Both the position numbers and the translations under genes were made by a program. A DNA stretch of 64,000 nt, from NCBI RefSeq assembly GCF_025766255.1, contig NW_026516790.1:1-64000 (forward strand), read 5' to 3'. This DNA comes from Zychaea mexicana. Its lineage: Eukaryota; Mucoromycota; Mucoromycetes; Mucorales; Lichtheimiaceae. The notes under the pieces are model-generated. The model was given only the letters and a program-made list of their open reading frames with translations. It did not search any database and had not been told where the DNA came from. Shown here piece by piece: positions 33,045 to 42,782 of the stretch. Numbering within the stretch: position 1 is the first letter of the stretch; the number at the start of each line of letters is the position of its first letter.

Positions 33045-33389
33045 CAAACGATGTATATGACCTGATGCATTTCATCATAGAATTTATTCATTAGCTGGTG
33101 AGAGTGATTGCTCTGTAACAACTGCACACTGTACAAAATGTTCTAATAGGTGGACAGATCATTTTTCCCTGGTATGGCCTACTCGAACATTGTAGCAAGC
33201 TAAAATCACTTTTAGTACGAAGCTTCCCGAAGCAGGCATGCTGTATGTAGCACCTTTGAGCGGTGAATTTATTATGTGGAAGGAAGATAGGAAGTCTGAG
33301 AGTGAGGATCTCTGATTTATATGTAGAATCAACTTTGCTACAGCAGAAGAGTGATAATACAAACGTGATTTACTGTAACCAATGTCCAC
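32777..33389 (-). pseudogene. Unrecognised ORF running into the left repeat
   Basis: Two adjacent frames look like one gene. The upstream frame (33389-33159) contains HHSSAVAKLILHINQ-like and SLSDFLSSFHIINSPLKG sequence. The downstream frame (33136-32777) contains NKFYDEMHQVIYIVCALAK and LIHCRFRKPCHKIDFEALK. A stop and a frame change separate them near 33140-33160. The last 76 codons lie within the terminal repeat, so the right repeat carries the same tail at 40123-40353. I know no matching family. It has no hallmarks of a transposase; an accessory protein is one guess. Confidence 0.35.
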
Positions 33390-33521
33390 GTCTAGCTACA
33401 CTATCGTTTCTAACGACATAATTATACTGTTCCAAACATGTTTTATATAATCTAGAGGGTGAAATGTATTGGTATTACAGTAAAAGTAGTAAAAGGAAGA
33501 GAACTAAAATCAGGGTTATAC

Positions 33522-34934
33522 CTATATAATAGGCTGCTTTGCTAGGCATGCAGGAAAGTAGGATTGCGAGTGATCGACCCAGTGTTGGCAATCGGTTTCG
33601 GTCACTGTAAATGCTGCTTTTTCGATTCGTCCAATAAGGTCATCTTCAGTTGTCAGCGGTTTTTTTGTAACATGGCCCTTGATCTTTGACCAGCATTCTT
33701 CGATGGGATTTAAAAATGGTGAATATGTAGGGACAAAAATTATGCGATGGCCGCCTCTTTCGATTGCTTCTTCGATCTTGTCCCACTTGTGGATCCTTGC
33801 GTTGTCCATAACTAGGCACATGTTTCGAAAGCCCAACTCCTCCAGAATGTCCACCAAATCGTTAATGAGATCCAAAAAATGATCGCGTGTTGTACCATGG
33901 GCCGTTCTTTTCCGTTTACGAGATGACTCTGGTATCGTTTGCTTGTATTCTTCTGGTGGTGCATGCCTTGAAAGCAATATAACGCCTTTGCTCGACATAG
34001 CGCCAATAATACTGACGTTGATGGATCGCAGTGCTGGGACAGTAACAGCTGCTGGAGTGCCTATCTTTGACCAAGCTGAAGGACGTGCGTATGCCTTCGA
34101 GAACCCACACTCGTCAATGAAGACACAATTTGTACTATAAGCGATTCCCTGGGTCTTTAGGTCAGCAACAAAGGCAGCTCGCTCGTCAAGGCCCCTGGTG
34201 GAATTACGGTCGGCAGGTATTCTTTTAGTGCGCTTCAAGGATTATTTGAGCTTTTCTGTAATATGCCGATATACAGCACTTTCACTAATAGTAAGATCTT
34301 CAATATAATTTTAGCGATGTAGACTATGCAACAAGTTTACTTATACATTCTGTTGATATTTTGCTAACAAACCTTTTAAAGTACTGTTAAGTTTTTCATG
34401 CACGTCCTTCACAGCTATAGTGGGACACTGGTCAATCTTGGCTTTGATAAAAGCGGAATGTAGGCCGTTCAGCTTCTTGTTGTTTCCTCGTTCAACATCG
34501 GTTGCTGGTAGATATCCAGGGAGCACCTTTCTGTCGTTTGCTGCTTCCTTTATGATGTTGTATGCCGACGCTTGTACAATACCAGCCTTTGCAGCAGCTG
34601 TACGAGCCAGATCACCTCGGTTGATATGGAGATTGACGAGTTGACCGACTTGGCGTGCAGAATATTTATAACGCGTCCATGTATAGTTGACTGGCTCTGA
34701 AGTCATGATGATATCGTCGTCGAGTGTTGGTGCTTCATCAATGTCTATACTACTAGCTTCACCTGCGTCACCATCCTTAGGGACAACAGTCATCCTGTAC
34801 ACGGTACGAACACATGAATCTGCCTCAGTTTCTGGGCTGTCGCACACGTAGTAATCTCCATCTGGTTAATATTGATACATAGTGATAGTAAACTGTGAAT
34901 CAGTAGCAACAGTGGCAGGTTGTTCTTGTTGCAT
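33522..34934 (-). pseudogene. Tc1/mariner-type DDE transposase
   Basis: Cut-and-paste transposase of the IS630-Tc1-mariner group. The N-terminal half (from ATG at 34934, MQQEQPATVATD) has an acidic segment and then a helix-turn-helix-like region (KYSARQVGQLVN and AKAGIVQASAYNIIKEA). The catalytic half shows NCVFIDECGF near 34125 (first Asp), CLVMDNARIH near 33825-33795 (second Asp) and YSPFLNPIEECWSKIK near 33730-33690 (third acidic residue). Four in-frame stops interrupt it: after MYQY, after YQQNV, after SLHR and after EKLK. The catalytic half from 34238 to 33522 is open and complete. Its homologue lies at 38472-39837 on the other strand. Confidence 0.88.
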
Positions 34935-36407
34935 GTCGTGATCCTGAATATTAACGATAACGAGTGGTTTAGAAAAATAGATAGAAGTGAAGAGTTGTGT
35001 ATGCTCAAATGAGAAAAAGAGAGACTATATATATCAACTATAAAAAGTGCAAGGGACTTTGGCCAAGAACATAGCATTGGCCATGTAAATAAGCCAGAAA
35101 TGTGTATATGGTATGCACCTACTAGTCACTTGCAGCAAAATTGAACTTCTATGTAGTAGTTCATCTGCAGTAATAGAATCATGTTCGTATCATTTCATAG
35201 TCACTATCTTAATTTGTTGCCACTAGCAACAATGAGAATAATTGGATGAATATATTTTGTTACAGTGCTATTAGAACACATACACACTCAATCTAAAAAT
35301 ACAACAGCGTATTTGATAGAGGGAAAATCATAAATAGTATATGGGTATTGATCACAATTATATACATGGGTGGCACAAGCAGCATTGTGCTGCAAGTGCT
35401 ACATGCACACAGACATGGTCGTTAAATATGAGTCTAAAAATTTCTGGAAGACTTTTACAACTATGGATAATAGAGATATGTACATCATAATAAATAAGAT
35501 TAAGATGGAAGCCATAAAATATAAACAGATCATCAATCAAAGGAGGTGCTCAGATGGTATGAAAAAGGGGGTGATATATTTGCTACATACACTGTCTATG
35601 CCATACTGTTTTTGTTACCTTAAGATTTTCATGATTTGATACACGCATGCTATTGCATCTCGGAAACCATTTATGTACGATCGATATGCTCGTTGAGCAG
35701 ATTCTATTTATTACTCTCTTGTCATCAGTATACCTTTCTTTTGGCAAATGTCAGTCACTAGTAGACTGTTCACTTCTCCTTTTTTGTATGTGGTCTTTCT
35801 GTGCTAGTTCGCTCTGTGCAACTGTAGGCTATTATGTAGTTTGCTTAGAGTGCATTTGAACTATAATTTTATATGTCAGTACGTCCAATATGGCGATTCA
35901 TTTCGATATGTGTATCTATTTAAAAAGCTTATTCTTCTCTCTCTGTTCTGTTCATTTTTTTTGTTTCCCTTTAAGGTTAATTTCTCCATGCAAAACGATA
36001 GTCCTGCTCCTGTAAAGGAGATTTGAATCGTTTGCATAATAGATTTTCTGCTAGTATACATATAATCGCGTGTTATAATCTTTGTATGGCGCACCATTTA
36101 TGCATTATGTTTGTCGGATCAATGATTTCGTTTTATTAATTTATTCGCTCTGTACGAATGGTTCATACATCTGTTAGTTAAGTTCATTCTTTTCCTAAAA
36201 TAGACTATCTGTACAGACTATCTGTTGCATTCGTTTTGATATATGTGCTCACTCGTTTAATATATTGGATCACGCATTCGTTCTGTTCATTTCGCTTTTT
36301 AATTATTTGCTAAACACTTTATTGCATTTGTTAGCTTCATTCTCTCCTTTTACTATTGCGTTTCATTAGCTATGTTTGCCCCCTGTGTATGTTACATTTT
36401 GTAATGC
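34935..36407. other. Central non-coding region of the 8.2-kb element
   Basis: No convincing gene on either strand. AT-rich, with a TATA-like ATATATATC near 35025 that may serve the minus-strand transposase. The region ends at the 31-bp tandem array. Confidence 0.35.
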
Positions 36408-36735
36408 TTGCTTGCCATGATCATTAAATTCGTTAGATTCGCTTGCCACATTCATATCATTCGTTAGATTTGCTTGCCATGTTCGTTTCATTTGTTAGAT
36501 TTGCTCACCACGTTCGTTTCATTTGTTAGATTTGCTTGCCACGTTTGTTTCATTTGTTAGATTTGCTTGCCACGTTCGTTTCATTTGTTAGATTTGCTTG
36601 CCACGTTCGTTTCATTTGTTAGATTTGCTTGCCACGTTCGTTTCATTTGTTAGATTTGCTCGCCACGTTCATTTCATTCGTTAGATTTGCTTGCCACGTT
36701 CGTTTTATTTGTTTGCTTTGCTTACTACGTTCGCT
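36408..36735 (+). repeat. About ten tandem copies of a 31-bp unit
   Basis: The unit is close to CGTTCGTTTCATTTGTTAGA followed by TTTGCTTGCCA. Central copies (about 36500-36690) are nearly perfect and outer copies diverge. Frames running through it (for example 36629-36859) follow the repeat and are not genes. It may be a minisatellite or a cluster of protein-binding sites for the element. Confidence 0.85.
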
Positions 36736-37118
36736 TTACTACTATTATGATGCTTGTTCCATCGATCATGTATGCTTCTATTATTATGGTTATTCGTTAT
36801 ATCTATTCATTCGTCGTGTTTTTTGCATTCATTCAACGTTATGCTCGCTCATTCTATAGCTATTCTTACTCCATTTAGCCCCTTTTAGATTAGCTCAATG
36901 TTTTTCGGGCTGCATGGAGTTTTCTATACGATCTAGTTCCCTGATTTGTTTCGTAGCACACACCAGAGTACCACATGGAGCTTTGCTGCTGCAATTCGTT
37001 TTGACAGCATGTTATAATAACAGAAGACCATGGTTGCATGTATCTTTCCGACCTAATAGCTATTTTAAGCTCAATAATATTAAATTAGATAGTGCTCCAA
37101 TACATTCGCTGCTGTATC

Positions 37119-38165
37119 ATGGATAACAAAACCAACTTCATATTCGACTGATGCCAATACAGTAGCCACCATTCAAGGAGAACGTACATAACCAGAAAAC
37201 TTCTTTATCGATCATAACAGATGGATCGACCATGCGACGAGTATTTACTGCATACAGTTTAATATGATTTCAGATAGCATTTTTACATAACTACATACCT
37301 ATATATTTTTTTGTTATACTATCTGCTATCCAATTTCCTTTTGACGAAATCATCGATCTCTCCTATGCACAGTATGAGGCGCAACCACACGTATCGTCGT
37401 ACAGACAATGCTCTTGTAAGCTTCTCATTAGTAGTACAGAGTGTACGTTAGCGCTGTTTCTGATGTCGCATCGTCAGCTCGCAATATATTAAGGAACCTC
37501 ACATTAAGAAATCTTGCCGTGTTTTATGCAATTTCGATATAAAAATCTGGCAAATTTGATCATTCAAGCCCGTTAAATGTTTTACATTATCCATACGCTT
37601 ATTTCTTTGTCGCTATATATCATCAACATAATCTTCGTCATTACCTACCGTCAAGTAACCAGTAAACGTATCATGGAACGCATATTGAACGACCCAACTA
37701 TGCAGAGTATGATTGTAGCGCTATATATACTTTTGTTATTACTCTAATTAGCCAGGTGATATTAACTGCATTTATTAATAAGGATACCTAAAGCTCTGTG
37801 AGGAGTATATGTGGGACAACCCGGGTGTTCTGGATGATTGGGATGCGCGCCGAAGGTTCGACTACATAGGCTGCCTACCAGAAAGGCAACAAGCGCCCCT
37901 GGGTACTCCACACCGCCGTCGCAGGGTAATCTCTTTGGAAGAAAGGGGAACGATGATACATTTGTATCAGGCTGGGCACACAATGAAAAGCATAGCCGAA
38001 TACATTAAAGTGTCCACAGCCACGGTGCATTAGACATGGCACAGACGGCACAGGTTCCTTTTAGAGCTTGAGCAGCAATATCGGCACCAACAACAACAAA
38101 ATCTCCCAGAGCATGACAGCGATGCAGCTATTTCTGTTCGATTTCAAAATTTACATTTATCCAAT
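37119..38165 (+). pseudogene. Helix-turn-helix protein in the 8.2-kb element
   Basis: A first exon may start at ATG 37119 (MDNKTNFIFD, broken by two stops). The best block is 37790-38165. It reads MWDNPGVLDDWDARRRFDYI, then an Arg-rich stretch (PHRRRR) and a clear homeodomain-like helix-turn-helix, LEERGTMIHLYQAGHTMKSI then AEYIKVSTATVH. After one TAG comes a Gln-rich tail (QQYRHQQQQ). Such domains form the N-terminal DNA-binding part of Tc1/mariner transposases, but here no DDE domain is attached. It could bind the terminal repeats or act as a regulator. Upstream splicing (37200-37790) is not resolved. Confidence 0.5.
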
Positions 38166-38471
38166 CCGCGTAATTTTAGTTTTTAATAAATCTGCACTTA
38201 ATATCTGTGATGCCAAAACTTGTTTAATTCTTTTTTTTGCATGGAATAATGTGCTTACTATAATCGTAGACTTTGTGACGTAAAACCGTGGTATCAAGCT
38301 GTACAGTAGAGCACAGACACTCTATCAATATGTAAATCTCAATGATAGATGCGCTATATGAGCACAATATTCATGATGTATACGCAAACACGTTTCCAGA
38401 ACATATATAAACGCAGTAGATTTTATTGATTTACCAAGACAATCTATCAACAGCATCCCATTCCATTAAAC

Positions 38472-39840
38472 ATGATCTCTACCACTTTCTACTACTACTA
38501 CGAAGTCAGCAAAAACACCTATCTGCGCGAAACCAGTGCTACCACCTCGACCTCTGGTGACGATGCACAAAATATTGCTATTGATATTGACCGCACCAAT
38601 GGCAATGGCCAAAACACTATGGCTGTTGACGACATCTCACGCAGCGATAATAGCGTCGACTACGATTTGACGTTCGAACCTATTGCACCGGCTGAGCACG
38701 TGTGGACGTTGATCAAGTATAGTCCTCATCAGGTGGCAAAGATGATCGGTTTGGTGGAGTATAAGAAGTTGTCCGTGCGAAAAGCAGCCGAATTGACCAA
38801 CATCAGTAATTCGCGCGCCCATCAGTTGTACAAGCAACACAAAGAAGACAGCAGTGTGACTCCAGGTTACAAGGCCAAGAACCAGATAAAGAGACCGCGC
38901 AAGATCGACCTCACCGACGAACAAAGGCAAATCGTGGATCTCTACGTCAAAAGCGTAGCTGACCAAAATGCGAACGTCGTAAAGGTCAAGGATGCGTAGG
39001 ATGATCTGGGCCAGCAACAAGAAGGTGAGCTATTTATTACAACATGCAACATGACTTGAATACTCGTTTTATCATACTAATACTACAAATTTAAAAGGTT
39101 TAAAAATTAGTCAAAAAACTGTCAAGGAGCGAATCCAGCAAACAGTTGCATTCACGCTTGTACTACCACCAGTCCCTCCCTACACCGCCACCAGCGATAT
39201 TCTGGAAAGTCGTAGCAAGTTTGCCGGTGAGCTGATGTCCCGTAGTCTAGACTACATCGAAGGCTGCATGTTCATCAGCGAAGGAGCGGTTGTTATGTCG
39301 GAGACCTTGGTCGTTGAAGCACACACAACAAGGTCTGAGGCCAAATCCTACGATTTGAACATCTTCTTGTGCCTCACTGCAGGGGGTGTTCTGGCCGTTT
39401 CCCAAGAGGCAATGGTGGCTGAAGCCCAAAGGAAGCAGCGACAGATGGAGAAGGTCGGCAAGGCAAAAGGCACTGCTCCGGACCACTTAATCCAGTTTGC
39501 CAGTGAGGTTTTCAAAACCATCAGTTAAGGCGAGTTTCGATGCAGTGTTGTCATGGCAGACAGACACTTGTTCCGGGAAAGGCCGTTTGTGAACGCGGTG
39601 CGGAATGCAGGCCATTTCCCACTTTACATGCCCAACAATTCTACGTTCCTTGACCTGTGCCGTCCATGTTGGGAAGCCATCCAATCGCATATACGACGAA
39701 CGCCTTTGACGGATGAAGATAGCTTGGCAAGCCGTATTAAGGAAGCCGCGGAGACGATCATAGCTGCAGAATGTATTCGTTGGGTGAGCGAAGCCAAGTC
39801 ATATATCGATCGCTGCTTAGCAAAAGAGCAAATCCAGTAG
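38472..39840 (+). pseudogene. Divergent Tc1-type transposase lacking the DDE residues
   Basis: It is homologous along its length to the transposase at 33522-34934: N-terminal HVWTLIKYSPHQVAKMIG against YTWTRYKYSARQVGQLVN, and C-terminal TPLTDEDSLASRIKEAAE against KPLTTEDDLIGRIEKAAF. At the catalytic positions the residues differ: FISEG for FIDEC, VVMADRHLF for LVMDNARIH, and FLDLCRPCWEAIQ for FLNPIEECWSKIK. So the first Asp and the final Glu are gone. A GT-AG intron fits at 39026-39097. TAG after KVKDA and TAA after FKTIS interrupt it. The codon changes needed (for example GAC to AGC) are more than deamination decay would give, suggesting a non-catalytic paralogue that later decayed. Confidence 0.65.
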
Positions 39841-40085
39841 GAATGCTATTATGTTTTTTCTGTACCCATTACACTCCTTTTTTATGCCCTCCTTTTCCAC
39901 TTCTTTCTTCATGCATGCTAGTCGTACCTATGTCAACTTATTTTTTTCCATTCCACTCTTTCACTATGCACCTGTCCTTCTACACTAGTTATACTTATGC
40001 CAAACTTTTTTTTCTCTGTGCAATAAATATTATATTCAAGTAAAAAATGATGCCCTTTGAAGAGTCTAGATACCTGTGGCAAAAA

Positions 40086-40675
40086 TGCACTTGCTAGAAT
40101 TTTCAGTCTTCACGCTTGAACTATGGCAGTACAGCTGGTATGGCCAGCAATGCGAGTTTACCTGTTGGACGAAAAAAAAAGAATGAGATACAGGAAGGAA
40201 TTGATCCACTGTAGATTCAGAAAGCCTTGTCACAAAATAGATTTTGAAGCTCTAAAAATTGGCTGCGTACTAGTGGAACATGTCACGCTGTTATTTGAAT
40301 GTCTTGTTGTTATGGATGAAAAAGCTGGATTGGTGTCTGGGAAGCAAGCGTAGTGTGCTGTTGAATGCCCTCCGTCGCCCACGGGGAAAAGGAAGTTAGC
40401 CGTGAGGGAAGACCTCTGTTAAATGAAATTTTGCTGTGATGAATATAGGATTGATTCATACTATGAAAATAAGCCTGATGCGTTCTTAGACAGCGTCCAT
40501 CGCCCATGAAAAAAAAGGAAGTGAGCTATTAGACGCCCTTAATTTCTCACCAGGGAGAGTCTGTTTATCACGAATCATTTCTATTCTCTAACCAATCAAA
40601 TACAGTATTTCGCACCGGTGTTTATCTCTATATTACACCCCCTAGAAATTTTATAGTTTCAAACGCAAAACGCTG
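40086..40675 (-). repeat. Right 590-bp terminal inverted repeat
   Basis: Partner of 32455-33044. Contains the 76-codon frame at 40123-40353 (+), starting MAVQLVWPAM, the same tail as in the left repeat. Confidence 0.9.
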
Positions 40676-40677
40676 TA

Positions 40678-42782
40678 TCTTATACCATTGGTATAAGAAT
40701 AGTATAAGACTAGTATAAGAGCGATATTAGTATAAGACTGGTATAAGAATAGTATAAGATTTGAAGCTAGGTTGGTCCCCCAATTTTTATCCCCCAAAAA
40801 TAAATAAAAAAATTTACAGCCCTCCTCTATCTTGTGAGGAGCAGCCCCCTTCATGCTTTCAATAGGATTACTCACATCAGGATGCATGGGGTTCAACTTA
40901 GCCTATGCTTCCTGCTTCTCTGCTACACACTACCTCTAAATTCATTATGCAGTATCTACTGAGCCTAACAACGATGCTTTCATCAATAATTATGCTCTAT
41001 CTGTTAAATATAGCAACACATCATTCACTCAATACAACGACGATGCTCTGCTGAAGACTGCGCCCTTTAAAAAAAATCACAGCGTTAATCATTTTTCAAC
41101 AGTCGATGAGCGACACAAAAAAGGTAGAGGAGAGGGAATGGTGGTTGGAGCATTTTCTTTTCTAGATATATTTTTAAATGATAATTCTCTCATAAAAAGC
41201 AGCTTTATAAAAATAGAGCTTCCCTGTTGTCATAACAAACATTTAAAAAAGTGCTTATGGTGAGATTTTCAAATGTTTCGCCATAAACATCTTGTTTTAC
41301 ATTGTATCTGCTTCCACAGCTTTTATATTTTTTTCTCAAGTGCACGACATTAATCTCACCAGATTTTACTTTCAAAACTAATAGAAAGCTCAATGAATCT
41401 AGTACAACAAGTCAATTCAAAGGAAGAAAATTAGATTCAATTGATGAAATTAGGTAAACCAGACAGCAAATGAGCAGAAATAGAAGGACAGCAACTCTGC
41501 ACACACACGTGCTTTAACCTTGGCCAAATGAATTTGTAGCAGCATTGCCTCCAGTAATCAACCCGTACAAAATAGTGTATATTGCAGAAAACACTGATAC
41601 TAATGAACGTTCTCTGATGAGCTTTTTTTTACTAACAACACCGCACTAATATATGAAGAAGAAAAAACGACATAATCAGTTCAGTACGTATTTACCCTTG
41701 TATCTGAAAGTTTTGCTCACTAGTATGTTGTTTCCCATTTATCTACAGATCTAACCCTTATTCACATTTTTTCTTATATAGAAGAAGACTTGTTAATATG
41801 TATACTTCCATAAGCCTGGTATTTATTTTCAAAACAGAATTTAAAGAATATGTAATTTCAAAGATGTGTATGACACAGATGCTGATAAGGTTTTACTTCT
41901 ATATATCAATTAGGTGTAAACAATTTTTGTTTTGCGAGGCAGATACACAAAAGTGCAGCTACAATCGAACGGAAGCGGGCAGACCGTGGTGCTGGAATGG
42001 AGCCTGTGTATGGGACTATGCCATCCTTGCCATATAGAAGGATTTCTAAGTGGTAAACCAGCAGATTTCGCAACCGGAACGACTCAAAATCCGTCTCATT
42101 CTTCTTCAAAAACTCAACAAAAGCGAAGACGTGTTCCACATCTTGCCAGTTGATTAAAAAACCAAAACCCTTATGTCCACCCCATTTTAACAGAGGGGAG
42201 TCCCCCCAAAACCCAAAATTTAAACTCAAATTTCAGAGTCACAGCGTGTTGTGCGTCAGTGCTGTGAGCAGCGCCTTCTAATTACAAAGCGCAAAAAAAA
42301 AGAAGTACTGGTCATTAACAATCACTACACAATCATTAAGACAAGACATACACGATCATTAAAGATACGTGCATGCCGCTAAGTTAGAAATGCCATTGAA
42401 TGGAATGGAGAACAATTTAACAGCAGACACTTGAAAAAAAAACAAAGACGAAGGGAAAAGACAACAACAAAGTGCTGGTGGGACAAAGCACGATTCCTTT
42501 ATACAAACACACCGACGATTCTACTTTAAAGATCTCAACACAAGATGCAGTAATGGAATGGACATTTGAAGCAGGGGACGATCTAAGGATTAAAGGGGAG
42601 AAAAGGGGGACAAAAAGCTTCAAAGCTATACACTGTGAAGGAGCTTTGCTTAACCACCGTCTCTTAAGATCTTGCTCTTAGGCATCGTGCATTTTGACGT
42701 AGGACATTGGCATTTTGACACACGGTTATAATTCACGATGGAATGAACGATCACGAACGATGGCGGCCAGCTAATATTGTAC
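40678..42782. other. Intergenic DNA with short repeats and two weak frames
   Basis: Next to the right end of the 8.2-kb element, 40680-40760 is a run of AGTATAAGA-type repeats. Later stretches are AT-rich. A minus-strand frame at 42229-41906 (containing WQDVEHVFAFVEFLKKNE and LLVYHLEILLYGKDG) and a plus frame at 42472-42681 (containing DAVMEWTFEAGDD) have protein-like composition and may be fragments of dead genes. I recognise neither. Confidence 0.3.

Larger units (their letters stand above)
32455..40675. mobile_element. 8.2-kb Tc1/mariner-type element with two transposase genes
   Basis: The ends read CAGCGTTTTG at 32455 and CAAAACGCTG at 40675, each flanked by TA (32453-32454, 40676-40677), the Tc1/mariner target rule. 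Inverted repeats of 590 bp (32455-33044 and 40086-40675) are nearly identical by eye, so the two ends belong together. Inside are a DDE transposase (minus), a divergent homologue (plus), a helix-turn-helix ORF (plus), an ORF running into the left repeat (minus) and a 31-bp tandem array. Typical Tc1/mariner elements are 1.3-2.5 kb with one gene, so the size, long repeats and gene number are all unusual. Confidence 0.8.

Noticed and set aside
36408..36735. CRISPR-like array
   Set aside because: The copies are contiguous 31-bp tandem units with no unique spacers, and the DNA is eukaryotic.
36629..36878. Hydrophobic 76- and 63-codon frames
   Set aside because: They run through the end of the 31-bp tandem array and read the same word in different frames; composition follows the repeat.
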